NCBI GenBank assembly: GCA_961205875.1
Contig: OY540810.1
Span: forward strand, 21,452,001-21,516,000
DNA length: 64,000 bases
Direction: 5' to 3'
From: Sialis fuliginosa
Taxonomy: Eukaryota > Arthropoda > Insecta > Megaloptera > Sialidae
Of the stretch, positions 38,623-50,952 are shown one piece after another; within the stretch, counting starts at the first letter, position 1; each line of letters opens with the position of its first letter. The notes beneath the pieces are model-generated. The model made no database searches and was not told the origin of the DNA. It saw only the letters and a list, made by a program, of their open reading frames with translations. Made by a program: the position numbers and the translations under genes.

Positions 38623-40090
38623 ATTTCAAATTAAATCTGGCAATTCAAGGAATTTGTATATGCAAACGTTTTATTATCAAAATCTTCGTTTGACAAATTA
38701 AAAAAATCGTACAAATATTTTATCCCCTGACCATATCTCCAACAATAATAAGAAAAATATGAAAAAAGGGAGTATGCACGATGATGCCGAGATCAATGCA
38801 AAAATAAATCAAATCTGTATGGGACGGGACAGTAATACGCGAATCGTCTTGTACTCGACAATTAAGTAGGTACTTATAAGTTTTCTTTTTCGTTTCGTTT
38901 GCATTATTGAGTTCAAAATATTCATGTATGCAGTCTCATAAAATGATACATAAACTAATAAAGTTTAAGTACCGCATATACAAGCGTTGTTTTCTATATT
39001 TTTTTAATATTATAAATTAAAATACCTACGATTCTCGCTTGAATTCACGCTACAAAATTTATCATAAATATATCTACCTGTAGTATAATACCGAGGGCAC
39101 AAAATATATAATAACCTGTTAACAAGGGTTTTAGTTATACACCTACATTTTAACATAAATAATATTTCTATTAACCCTTTTTCGATTAAAGTTTATACAT
39201 TCAGATTGTTTAGTTGCACATAAATAATGTTAATTAGACAAGCCATTCCAACAAAAACTAGCTCTATTAGTTTTGTGTGTAATAATTAACATACAAATAT
39301 GTGAATATGGATAAGTTTTTAAAATTGTTATGGTAATTCATATTGTGTACACATAACGTGGAATATAATATGAGAATAATGAAAAATTATGTTGTCTTAT
39401 ACTATGTTTCTTAAACTTTTAGATACGGATCCAGAAATAATTATTTTCTGACATATCAAGCTTATGTGAACACGATTGTTATTGAAATTGAATTAACATC
39501 TGCAGATTTATTGTACATAGTTCCCTCGTATTAAATATAGGTATTAATGTGAGTTAAGAATATTAAAAAATAGCAATACAATGTTCTAATTAACTATCAT
39601 TGGTTAATATTTTCATTTTTATTCAATTTTATTAAAATATAGTAAGTATATTAATTGCTCTATACGTCAAAAATGACATATCACGTGCATCCAAACAAAA
39701 AGTGCTTATTTTGACCTGAATCGAAAAAATCAAATGGAAATTTTGAAATCGGAGAGCAAATATTTCTGCTTTCAGAAATGATCACATAGCTTCCCTTATT
39801 CTTAAGGTACGGCGAGGAAGCAAAATGATTAATACAAGATTTCATCGATGGCAGTCGTGGCAACTATTTTAAGAGTTCGCACATTCTGAGCGAATGTTGG
39901 AAATCAATTAACTCGTAAAGATGGGAAATACCTGTATTTAATTAATTTTATCAATTCATAAATTACAATATAAAACAAGGAAATATAAACTACAATTTTA
40001 GTTTGTTTTTTACTATGTTATATAAAGACATCATTATTCCATGTAGATTTGATTTTATAATTTATTAATATATTTTGTGTTTTGACGTAC

Positions 40091-40384
40091 CAGTGGCGCA
40101 ACCATGATTTTGGGTAGAGGAGTGAATTAAAAAATGTTCATTATTTCCAATTTAATTTTTTGCTTTTCACTTCTTAAATGTTTAGATACATATTTATAAC
40201 TAAACAAAAATTAAATTGTTTTTTCAATTTCCACAAAACGACTGGGTTGGGGGGGGGGACTTGCATACATAACTATTCATCCCTATATATACATATATAT
40301 TTTTATTATATTTTTACAAAACTCCTAAACTACTCCTTACTCCAGGGCCGTAGACCTACCTCCCCCCCCCCTGATTATGCCACT
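40091..40384. mobile_element. hAT-like MITE with poly-G and poly-C blocks
   Basis: The left end CAGTGGCGCAACCATG and right end GATTATGCCACT are inverted. Inside are a G run near 40248 and a C run near 40360 that can pair. The plus-strand ORF over it is not a gene. It lies just after the 3' end of gene A. Confidence 0.5.
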
Positions 40385-40463
40385 AGAAGCAGCATTATTA
40401 TAAAATACATTAACTATTTTATGTACGAAAAAAATAGGTAAAATAATAAAAATATTCATATCT

Positions 40464-40480
40464 TTTATTACAACTTTATT
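40464..40480 (-). terminator. Polyadenylation signals of gene A
   Basis: Two AATAAA hexamers occur on the minus strand (40480-40475 and 40469-40464), about 185-200 bases after the gene A stop codon. A further AATAAA lies at 40585-40580. The spacing is normal for an insect 3' UTR and supports 40662-40664 as the true stop. Confidence 0.5.
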
Positions 40481-40661
40481 TTATCAAATAAGTACATAGT
40501 ATTAAGAATAATTCACAATAAAATAACAGGTTACCAAATTTAATTGATGTACAAAAATAAATTATTTGTTAGATACATTTTTATTTACAATATTTACAAA
40601 TGTTTATATACAAAATTTCTAATGCTTCGATTATAAAATTAAATTTTACTTCCTGGTATTA

Positions 40662-40680
40662 TTATTCTTTTAGCTTCTTT
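40662..40680 (-). CDS. Gene A, terminal coding exon
   Basis: This short last coding piece follows an acceptor TTTCTTTATATTTCAG. The two bases left over from the previous exon (AG) plus the first A here make an arginine codon. The reading then continues K-K-L-K-E and stops at TAA (40664-40662). The protein therefore ends in a basic tail, SSNRKKLKE, with no transmembrane segment or kinase domain after the FnIII-like domain. If this model is right the product is a small secreted protein and not a receptor. The exon then continues as 3' UTR toward the polyadenylation signals near 40.47 kb. An alternative isoform using other downstream exons cannot be excluded. Confidence 0.6.
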
Positions 40681-40832
40681 CTGAAATATAAAGAAAATAT
40701 ATTAATATTAATTTGGTATGCTTTATTTCTATTATAAAATTAAAATTATTGTGTTAAGACTTCTTAATAAAAAAAGGCAATTGTGCACATTAAATTTAAA
40801 TTATAAAAAATATTTCTATAATACTAACTTAC

Positions 40833-41038
40833 CTATTTGAAGAGTCTATTCCCACGAAATTATACGGATTCTGAGTTAAATTTTCGATTGCGTGTGCCAT
40901 GGAATTAGTGCCCTTTGTGTCTTCTTGGCGCGGATCGTCCGTTAGTATTATAAAACCCTTTTCAGAAACTCCTATTACAGTAATTGCTTTCATTTTTGAT
41001 TGTGCTCCTGGTGTAATTGATGAAGTCAAGTCAGCTGT
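40833..41038 (-). CDS. Gene A, penultimate exon: second half of FnIII-like domain
   Basis: This is a 206-base minus-strand exon. The acceptor is TTTTATCTTACAG and the donor is a perfect GTAAGT. It enters in phase 0 and leaves in phase 2. It starts TADLTSSITPGAQSK and continues KAITVIGVSEKGF, which matches the last strands of a fibronectin III fold (conserved leucine, then V-x-G/A-V-S-x-x-G). After the domain comes a polar stretch containing PRQEDTKGTN and an ENLTQN segment that includes an N-L-T N-glycosylation sequon. The intron before it is 3.37 kb and contains several inverted-repeat elements. The intron after it is only 152 bases. The frame stays open across all three junctions of gene A with one consistent phase solution, which is the main evidence that this is a real transcript. 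Confidence 0.7.
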
Positions 41039-41369
41039 CTGTAAGATAAAATATTGTTCTTTATTACCACCATTGAATAATTTACTCAAATACTGGAACT
41101 GTGAATATGCCTGACCAATTTAAAATAGATCTGAATATCCTGTCTTTTATCTCAAATAATGAAGCAATTATATCTTATTATAGATTTGTTATGACTATGG
41201 CGGATTTACTTTGAATGGATTGTTGGAATTTTTTTAAGTATAGTAAGTAATGATTTCCAATTTATTTAATTTTCTTATTATATATAAATACAGTGACGTG
41301 TCGAGAGGTTTTTCAACGGTAATCCCTCTTACCTTATATGTCGAGTATTATAAAGAATTTTCTCTAAAG

Positions 41370-41592
41370 CAGTGGTCTTCAAACTTTATCGACTCACGGA
41401 ACCCTTTGAACTGAAGGGTTTTTAGCGAAACGTCTTCCCATAAAAAATAATATGGTGGACCAACGTAAATAAACACTAGTCAACTAATGTGAGTGCTTTA
41501 TAATTTTCTTTTCGCATTTTAATTTTGACTCGTGGAACCCCCAGAAGTACCGCGGAACCCCGGGGATCCGCGGTATACAGTTTGAAGATCAC
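41370..41592. mobile_element. hAT-like MITE in gene A intron
   Basis: The left end CAGTGGTCTTCAAACT and right end AGTTTGAAGATCA are inverted. The flanks CTCTAAAG (41362-41369) and CTCTAGAG (41592-41599) match at 7 of 8 bases. The interior contains CGGAACCC and GGAACCCC words typical of these elements. Confidence 0.6.
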
Positions 41593-42831
41593 TCTAGAGC
41601 AAAAACCAAGCTAACGTTATCTACGATGTGTGAAATCGTTATGAATGCTATGCACTTTATGATGTATACTTGTCACCATTGCTTTTAGATCGCTGTGATT
41701 TCTACGTAACGCACATGTATCAAATTCATTTATGTAAACCATGCCATTCATTACAACTGTCAGTGGATTGTCATTTATATTTAATTCCTCCTATTTGCGA
41801 GGTATTAAATATAAACTAAGCTTTTGCTCCAAAGCAAATTCTTTATAATACTGCACAATAGATTAACTGTTAGGTATTTTATTTTTGTTATTTTTAATTG
41901 ATTATTATTAATCATTTTTTTCATGCAATTTTTAAGCAAGGGCAACACGCTACAATTTGCAAAATGTAATAAATTAACAGCAATCCTTTTGAATTCACTT
42001 CGACTATTTTTAGAATAGAACCCTATTAATACTTACAATTAGCCAAGTCGGATAACTATAAATAAGGATATTTGCAATTTATTTTTAAAGAATCCATATT
42101 TAAAAAAAAATTTATCGTGAAATAGATAGTTAGTCATATATAAATATATAAAGCCATGTAGTAAAAATTAGCAAGATATACATATGTAGAATATACAATA
42201 TTAACGAGGAGGTTTGCTTTTGTCCATCTTTACCCAAGGATATTCTTTTCATTTATTACATTTCTTCATTTGTATATAATATGATCATACGAGTATAATT
42301 TTATTGTGTCAGATTTACATAAAATCAATTTTTATTTTTTACTTTATATGAAAACTGAAATTGCAGCCGGTATGTGGGTGTTTTCTTTATTGTCAAATAA
42401 ATAAAACTCGATTTGTTCAGAAGTTTGTTATATGTACAATAATGTACATTATTCCAAGAAACATTACTGTCAAAACTAACATGTGTTCTTCATCTACTTT
42501 ACGGTCCATATGTATGAAATGTTATTTAAATTTTCCAACAATGAGTCAATGCGTCTATACATATTAAATTAACTATTTGTGTATTTGGTGTTTTCATGAA
42601 AATGGATGTTTAAATGCAAATACATATTGAAAGAATTAAAATATTTTTGTTAACGGTTTTAATTGATTTTAATTCTTGAAAGTTTATTTTGTGTAATTGC
42701 ATTTTTTATACAGGAACTTTTGATTATATTTTCTCCATTGTGTGGTACGCAATGTGATATCTTGGGGTACGCCAAGTTTTCTTTCAAAATACTGTAAGTA
42801 TGTGTGTTATATTATTATACATATGTATATT

Positions 42832-42900
42832 CAGTGCTATAGCTAGGAGTTGGTACCAGGTTGGAGGGGGGGGGGGGGGGGGGGTAAACGGGTGAAAATA
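42832..42900. mobile_element. hAT-like element fragment with 19-base G run
   Basis: CAGTGCTATAGCTAGGAG resembles hAT-MITE ends, and is followed by a run of 19 G at 42866-42884. The opposite end was not found. Confidence 0.35.
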
Positions 42901-43211
42901 TTAGTGATATGTCAAGTAATAAAAATGTTTTCGTCGTGATAAAAGCTAAAATAGGTCATTAAAAATAACAGCGAGTGCAAAAATGAGTATTAAAAATTTG
43001 AGGTAATAACGAAAAAAAGGTCTTCATTATTTAGGAGGGGTGCAACATTATTATTTTCGTCTTAGGGATACACGATCAAAATGTTTGGAGATCATTGTCT
43101 ACACAAGGAAAACGACATATTCTTAGTTAATTTCAACTTATACCAATATATAATATTATAATATATATAAATATATAGAAAAAAGTAAATACCTATATGT
43201 ATTAATATTAA

Positions 43212-43977
43212 GGTAGTAGTCTGGTAACTTGGGTTCAAAAAATCGAAAATTTTTTTTTTGCTTAATTTGAAAGTACAATGTCTTGAGAATATACTGTGAA
43301 AATTTCAGACAGAAATTCGAAATATTTCGGGAGTTATAACGATGCCTATGAAGAGGATGAAGGCATATTATACGCTCCAGGCATAGACGATTGACGTAAG
43401 TATAAGTTTACTTATGAAAATTTGTTGTTGAACTTTAAACGCGTTTTTCTCAAAACATTGTTTTTCTGGTCGGCCCGGGTTCTAACTTTTTTTCTACTGA
43501 ACCGATTGCTTTCAAATTTTAACAGGCTGTTCTACACACTTATAGTTCTCGTCGGTACTAACGAGAATTTTTTTCACCCCTAACTTTTTATTTTACAACC
43601 CTTTCTTTGCTAAAATAAAAGGACTTTTTTTTTCAAAGTCCGCCATTTTGTTATTTACCCTTGAAATTTAACTTCAGTAGTTCCGACCAGAATGACATGT
43701 CTATAGATTAAGAATAATCAAGAATATTTGATTTCAGATAACATCAAGAGCCAAAATCACTCGGGCCACCCACGTGCATTTTTTTTGAGGTTCCAACTTC
43801 GAGTGACAATAATAATAGTAATAAACTATTAAATTTTTTCAAATAAATTTTTTTTTATATTTTCAATATGTAAATAAAAACACTCTAAATATTCAAGATA
43901 ATTCATTTTTATTTTCCTATAAAAAACCACCCTCCAAAGAAGTCATGAAAATAGGCATAAGTTACCAGACTACTACC
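43212..43977. mobile_element. TTAA-flanked inverted-repeat element, 766 bp
   Basis: GGTAGTAGTCTGGTAACTT at the left and AAGTTACCAGACTACTACC at the right are perfect inverted ends, each flanked by TTAA (43208-43211 and 43978-43981). TTAA target duplication is typical of piggyBac-type transposons. No transposase ORF is present. It sits in the 3.4-kb intron of gene A. Confidence 0.75.
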
Positions 43978-44009
43978 TTAAATAACACAGTTACAAAAAA
44001 AAAATGTAT

Positions 44010-44328
44010 GGAGCCAAAAAAGCAATCTGTATTGAATTTTCTGCTTACCAGTTTTTTTATTTGAGCTTAAATTTCGGGTTTAAGTGTGCGATACCAAAAA
44101 AACTATTTAAATAGCATTGTAGTATTGGTCGAGCTTAATCGAAATCCAATTTTTTAAATTTTTAGCGGATCAGATTTTTATTTGAGCTCTAATTTTGGGT
44201 TTAGTCAACTTGAAAAAACTCAACCTTAACCCAAAATTCAAGTTCAAATAAAAAAACTGGGGAACAGAAAAATCTTCGACTATGTTCGACCAATACTACA
44301 ATGCAATGTAGGTCGCTTTTTTTGCTCC
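44010..44328. mobile_element. Foldback element next to gene A splice donor
   Basis: The ends GGAGCCAAAAAAGC and GCTTTTTTTGCTCC are inverted. Inside, TTTTATTTGAGCTTAAATTT pairs with AATTCAAGTTCAAATAAAA, and TGTAGTATTGGTCGA with TCGACCAATACTACA-type words. It ends about 80 bases from the donor at 44407. Confidence 0.55.
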
Positions 44329-44407
44329 GCACTTTTTTTTGTGCAGCTGTGTTATTATTACTATAAGTAAAATCGATATATGTACTTAATATAATATAAT
44401 AAATTAC

Positions 44408-44647
44408 CTGTGTTTGAATGACCCAATCATTATATAAAATTCTTCCTAGAACAACATATGTTATAGCTTCATCTTCAATCAAATCAATAGCTTCATTATT
44501 AAGAGTCTTCGTGTCAGGACGATCCCACGAAATTATCCTGTCATTAATCTTTAAGTTGTGAATCTTAGACTGGCCCACAGTGAAAAGTGGCGTTGATGAA
44601 CTTCTTTGATTGTTATAAAAAGCGCACGCCTTCTTACAACCAGTAAA
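44408..44647 (-). CDS. Gene A, internal exon: last cysteines and first half of FnIII-like domain
   Basis: This is a 240-base minus-strand exon with a strong pyrimidine-rich acceptor (TTTTTTTATTTTTCAG) and a GTAATT donor. It is phase 0 at both ends and encodes 80 residues. It starts FTGCKKACAFYNN, which adds two cysteines (C-x3-C) to the four in the preceding exon. It then runs into a segment with fibronectin type III character: an NDRIISWDRP motif containing the strand-B tryptophan and proline (about residues 35-44 of the exon), TYVVLGR as strand C (about 63-69), and WVIQTQ at the end. The long ORF around it reads through the splice sites into intron, so its apparent methionine start lies in intron and is not the real start. 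FnIII domains usually act as extracellular binding modules, which suggests a secreted or ectodomain protein. Confidence in the exon is high; confidence in the domain is moderate. Confidence 0.7.
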
Positions 44648-46224
44648 CTGAAAAATAAAAAAATGCAATTATCTTCAAATTGATTTACTTATTTTTTATT
44701 TCTAAAGGCAACTTTTTAATGTACTTATACTTTTAATGCATACCTATAATAGATACAAAATATGGTTAGAATATAATATAAGAGAACAAATCAAAATTTA
44801 TTAAAAATATTTTTATTAATGGATTAAAGATGGGTACGTAAGTAATTTTTGCTAACGAATTGTATTTTTTACTCATTCTGTCACGAGCGTGACATAATTT
44901 AATATATTATGATATTTTAATTTTAAAATGTATTTGAGTTAATATTTCTATGCAATATTGAATATATGTTGATTAGTATGAAATATAACCCAAAAAATTT
45001 TGTATTTTCGATTTCGTCAAAAATATGTTTACTATATAGAAAATAAATTTTCAAACGGTTCTCGAGGTATAACCTCAAAAAGTTTTTTTTTAATATGACC
45101 TGACATGTGACCAGAACAATTCACAGCTCGTGCTTAGTTTACCCTGAATTCAACACTAGTTATAAAAAATTGGCCCCAATATGGCTAAAATGAAAAATAG
45201 GCACTTACGACTTCTGTGTCAGTAAATCTCCAAAATTAACTAAAAATATGTATATCTTATATAATATCCACAATTGATTCAAAAAGCATACGTTTGTAAA
45301 AGATAAACCCAAATTCCCAAACATTACAATAATCTTTTTTATTACCTACCCAGAATCAGTGAAAAACATAAGGCAATTATACGACAATATATTAGGTACA
45401 AAAAATGTAAATACGTATGAATTTTCGCGCACATAAACACAGTTTTCGTTGCCGAAATAAATAATGAAACACCTTGAAATAATTTATTATTACGTTCATA
45501 ATTTCCACAATGTATCATTGTATGTGCAGATGGGGCCTTATTCATTTACCTGTTAATATATTCAGGTGTTTGTTTAACATGGCCGTCCGGAATACATTAT
45601 ACAAAAACATAAACACCTTTTATTATTTTCTTGTTAGTATACTTCGCAGTGTTATAAATTTAACCCGTTGTTGGATATGGACACATTTATATGTGCATTT
45701 CCGTTTTAAGATAATTAATTTTTGCATCATTAAGTTGAAAGCAATTTATATTTAGTTGAATAATTGTGCAATTTCTACATATTACTTATATACATTACCT
45801 ACATGAATGCTATTTTTCCAGTAATGGAAGAGTTTAAGTACCTATATACAATACACACATTATACATATTATATTTTTATAGCTCTTATAAATTATAAGC
45901 TGGATTACCCGACGTAAGATGGGTGGATGGTGGAATGTCACTTTTTCAGTTTATCACATTCGATGTAACATGAACGAAATTTTTCTCCGACTTGCGTCAC
46001 TTTTTTTATTATTGTTTATGTATATAGAAAATTCGACGTCTTGTAACGTATATACCATGTTATCTTTTTAAGATAGATACACATGCTGTCGCCTACTTTT
46101 ATGTAGAATTAATTGAACATATTATAAACCGTATATTATTTTGATACACATACATACATTCATTTTATAGTTTAGTCAGAATAACTTTAATAGTCCGCGT
46201 GGCTCCATTTTTCAACATTTTGCT

Positions 46225-46345
46225 CACAGATCATTCCCCCCTCATGAGATTGCCCATGTTACTTCCGGGATACCAAAGAATACTCCGGTGAAAGATTCAT
46301 CAAAATCGGTTCAACCATTTTTGAGATATTCAAACTAATAATCCA
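46225..46345 (+). repeat. Dispersed 'atcaaaatcggttcaacca' repeat
   Basis: It contains CCATGTTACTTCCGGGATACC, here represented by TTACTTCCGGGATACC, then CATCAAAATCGGTTCAACC and TTTTTGAGATAT. This block is seen in many insect genomes, usually within dispersed repeats. Confidence 0.4.
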
Positions 46346-47444
46346 TATTTTTTATAATGTTATATGTGTAGGTATATGAGATATTTTAGCATTAAGTCTT
46401 CCGCGGTCATATATTTTTTTTTATATCTATTGAAAACATTTTATAAAAAAGCGATATTTGTTCAGTTTTTGAGTTATTGATAATTTTTAGCTTTATTTAA
46501 GGAAATAATGTCTATTATGTAATACAAGCGGCATATTTTTCATCATAGAATACGCGGCTTGAACTACTGATTTCAATGGTATACATATATGTATGTACAT
46601 ATAACTCAATATTGACTAAAATGTCGCTTATTTGATTTCAGCTTTTCACCGTCACATAATCCATATGTATTTATCATTACAATTTTAATGTTTTTTTATA
46701 TCCAATAAATCACGCACCATGAACTCTGAAAAAAATGCAACTTACATCCAAAAACACATACTTTAACATTTTCAATATTTAAAAACACTTTCATGATATT
46801 ATATATCTTGTTGAATCAACCCACCACATACCACCACACATTTTTTTCCTCTCTTCAAAAACACATAAACCACATATGCATAAAACAAAATAGTACACTA
46901 AAAAATCGCAACATGAACATAATATACTGAAGTAGTGTATATAGTATATACTATACGTATACAAGTATTGCGCCGGTATTGGTCGTTATTACAGTTTTAG
47001 CGAGCATACGAAATATTGTAAATGACATTTAGTACACAAGACGATATAAAATGTCAAGTGTGCAATTCGTGGAATATGGCTAAACTCTAATTATACCCGT
47101 TATCGATTGGCTGTAGTCATTCTGTGCAGGTTTGGGTCGTAAACAACAGAATTAATTGTACCTGTGTACCGCTCACTGATGCTAATTATTTTAATTTTAT
47201 GTAAGGAATAATGCATGCATGCTCATCAAATATTCTCGATTTACATACTAGTTGTGTTCAATTATTAAGTCTATTTACGTTTTAAGTGTATGCCAGTAGT
47301 TATAAAAATGTTTTCAATTTAATATTATCTTTCTTATACGATAAAAAATGTTTTAGGTTTTGAATAGTCTATGAATAGAATTTTTTACCATCTATTTGCA
47401 TGATCGACTAAAAATGCACTGAATTTGGTAGTTTGTATACACAA

Positions 47445-47860
47445 TGTGTGTCCGTCTGTCACAATCCTTTAGTTACTGAACCATTTGATCTAGAAAGCTG
47501 AGAGTTGGCATAATTATAGCAAATGATAGACATTTAATAGACCTGAGTTAGAAGTACAATTTTAAGTTTTTGGAGTATTTTGAAGGGGGTAGATGGGTTA
47601 CAATATTTTCTTCTATTCAATCAATATAAATGACAGTTGTATACTGTAACATCATGGAAACAAAACACGATATGTTAAATATTTTTTTAGTCTTTTGATG
47701 TTAAATTGTAGGTTTTCGTAAAATATTAATAGCCACGAACATGCACAGAAAAATTATCTAACTATTGGTAAAAACCGCATTGAAATCAGTTCCAGAATTC
47801 CCGAATCTATAAACCTCATACAAACAAACATTCATTTGGAGCCATCCATCTGTTTTCTAA
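47445..47860 (+). repeat. Dispersed 'tgtccgtctgtcaca' repeat, copy 2
   Basis: TGTGTCCGTCTGTCACAATCC, shortened here to the word GTCCGTCTGTCAC, is followed by TTTAGTTACTGAACCATTTG and GCTGAGAGTTGG. The right end includes GAATCTATAAACCTCATAC and CAAACAAACATTC. Confidence 0.45.
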
Positions 47861-49428
47861 TAGAGAACTATTAAATATAACTGTTAGTTTTTAACTTTGC
47901 TAAAGTTAAATTATTTAACATAATCGAATAAATTGAAAAGTTATATATACAATACGGGACATTATTACGTGAGGCGACTCGATATTTTTTTTTTGTTTGT
48001 CACATAAATAAAAATAAAAATTTATGAGTGCAATTTTAATAAATACTATATTAAATCAAGTTATTTGCGTTAATAGAAATGACAGATATATATATCACAA
48101 CGCAATTAGTAATAAGAAAGAGAATAAGAAGTAAAATCATTGTATAAAGGTATAGAAAAATGAAAATTGTAAAAATATTAAAAGCCGTGAATTTGCATAC
48201 AAATTACCGATATTAAATATACTCTGCATTTTGATAATTAATTAGCAACTTTATTGAAGTATTAATTAATCTTGAAAAATAATACATTTAAATTCATCGC
48301 AATTAAGGTAATTGAGAAAAAGTTGAAGTTCTACACAGTAATTAAAATTTGAAAATATAAAGGTAAAAAAAAACTGCTTCAGTTCAGTTAGATGTAGAAA
48401 ATAGTTGAAATCTACTGCTTTAAAAGACATCCCATATAATACCAAGTTAATGGTATCTATTGATTTATCTACCAAATATTCTTTAATTTTAATGTACCAT
48501 ATATTATGTTTAAGTGAAAGAAAATTTATATTCTTAGATAAGTGTTTTATTTAGTGCCTAATATAAACGATAATTTTAACAATATATGTTTAAAGATATA
48601 GTATTTTGATATATTTGTTAATATTTTAGACAGTATGTAGTATTTTTTATTCATAATTTATTTTTGTGATAACGACCGACGTGATTATCTAAAGAGATAT
48701 AAAAAAATACAACTTGTTTAACAATTTGTGTTAACAAGGAAAATTACAATCAGCATGTTCTTTCAGTTGTTGTATGTACATAACTAGGTATTATTAGTTC
48801 AACAAAAACTTCGTTTTGGCGTAACGCCAAACAGAATATAATATTGTGAATTCGTTAGGAGATTTTAGTTAAATCTGTTTATTAATATTATAAAGCGGGA
48901 AAAGTTAATTTCTTTCGACATTATTTGTATAAAACATTGTATAAAACTTTTGTGTCGATGTTTTTGGCAGTGAAAATAAGGTCTTTGACAGTATTGGTAA
49001 TTAATTATGTTGTAAAAAGTATAGTACATGATATAAAAATATGCAATTTAGTGTTTTTTTAAATTTACAGTATTTTAATTATAAACTTAAATAAAAATTG
49101 TAACAATATGTTATTCAAAAGTTTGTTTCTCCATGTCACAAGTTTAAATAACTTTTCTCGAGTACTTATCGAAGTATTTGTTCATTGAGGCTCTACATAG
49201 CAGTGATAAGTATTTATTTCAACGAATTTATTCGAGAAAATTTAATAAATACAATCGAGACACTCACAATCAGTCACGCGTATTACTATCAGTTTATTAA
49301 CTTCTCAACAGGAAGTTATTGTAATCGGTCCAAAAATCAAAATCAAAAATTTCAATATATTTTTATATTTTACGGTCAATTTACACTATTTTCAGTACTT
49401 GTGTATGTTAGTGTGCGTGCGTATTTAA

Positions 49429-49459
49429 GTGTGTGTGTGTGTGTGTATGTGTGTGTGTA
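49429..49459. repeat. GT dinucleotide microsatellite
   Basis: A GT run with one TATG interruption; the plus-strand ORF covering it is not a gene. Confidence 0.65.
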
Positions 49460-50279
49460 CCTACGTGCGTTTTTTACGTGCACGAAATCTCGCAAATAAA
49501 AAATACTATTGAAATTCAAATCTTACGGGGGTAAAAGGGGGTGTAAAGATTTGTGTGGGTAAAAAATATTTTTTTGGTCAGGTTTACTTGAAACTTAGCA
49601 TAAATATTCTACAATATAAATGATGAAACATGTATTTTAGAATTTATTTTATGTATACGTGCCTAAACAATCTTTGAAAAGGTGAAAACCACCATCAAAA
49701 ATTAATTTTAAATACTAATAAATACGTCCACTAATTCATGTTGCCTTGGAAACAAATCATGCAATTCATTTCAAATCGTCAGATTAGTTATTCTAAGAAT
49801 ATGTATTATATTATTGACATTAGGATATTAGAAAGATAATATTTATAATACAAAGGAAAGTTTTTTTCTAACAAATTCAAATAAAATTTTTTATTAATAT
49901 GTTTTTTTTAAATTCACATAAACTATATGGAAACAATAAATAATCAATATTCAAGTATTGATAATCATACCATGTTGGGAAAATAAATACCCTTATTTTT
50001 AAGATTTTTCAAATTCCCTATTGTGCATATAAAACGTAATGTTTTTATATTTGTTTGTGATGAATAATTAATAATACTACTATCATTTATATATATAAAA
50101 AATACTTTTTTGTGGCCCAAAACAAGAAAAACTTATTATTCGATAAACCATACCAATAGCGTATCTAAAATCTAATTACACCATAAGACAATGTAACATT
50201 TTAAAAACAAATTTCAGTTTGATTGTTCTACAAAGCGATTCTTTGACATTTCATCACCATTGTGACTTGAACCCCCCAG

Positions 50280-50570
50280 TTGTAAGAACGAGCCGCAGAA
50301 CGAATAAAGAAATGTAATATCAATGTTCCTCCAGTTCTTGCGTTTGGGGTGGATGGCGGCGGTCGCGACGCTCTTGTCCCACGAGCGCTATTTGAATTTC
50401 ATACAGATAAAGATAGAGATTGCGCGAGAGCGAGTGAGAAATAAGAAGAGGGATAGGACGCGTATGCAGGTCCACAGAATTCAATACGAAATTTAAATGC
50501 GCGTTTATTCGAACAATTTTTTCGTCTTCCCCTGTGTCGGCAGCACGTCGTTACATGAGTGATAAATATA
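50280..50570. promoter_or_regulatory. CpG-rich island inside an intron of gene A
   Basis: A stretch of about 290 bases much richer in CpG than its neighbours, containing GATGGCGGCGGTCGCGACG and a GCGAGAGCGAGTGAG array similar in style to the patch at 21.2 kb. A plus-strand ORF of 46 codons starts at 50351 (MAAVATLLSHERY) but has no convincing donor. An internal promoter, an enhancer or the first exon of a plus-strand gene are all possible. Confidence 0.35.
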
Positions 50571-50952
50571 AATGTGATATAAAAGTCTAAGTACGTACAA
50601 ACATACATATGTATATTGTTTATTCAGTTAGGAAATATTACAGACTTCTAGCAGTTATATAGAATATCAGTTTAAATAAGATTTTAATATTTTGGAGTTT
50701 ATTTCATTTTTAATTTCAAAATATTGACATTGTGATTAATGTTAATATGTTTTAAAGCACAAGAAATGCAGTAGCAATTGCATCGCAACTAAGAACCTAG
50801 AACTACGCCTATTGTCACTTTTATAGTATATTATAAAAAATATTTAACATTAATGATTAATTAGGTCAGCTATATGTACAAAATCCTATTAAAATTAACT
50901 TAACTTTTTTATGCTTCAGTATTTAAGAGTTCAGGGATTGATTGATAAAATT

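Larger units (their letters stand above)
44648..50279. other. Intron of gene A, first part
   Basis: AT-rich intronic DNA containing dispersed repeats near 46.2 and 47.5 kb and a GT microsatellite at 49.4 kb. No other exon with a phase fitting gene A was found. Confidence 0.4.

Noticed and set aside
45208..45245. GTAAGTGCC donor after a 31-base open segment on the minus strand
   Set aside because: Its only open frame would enter in phase 2, which does not fit the phase-0 junction between the gene A exons on either side.
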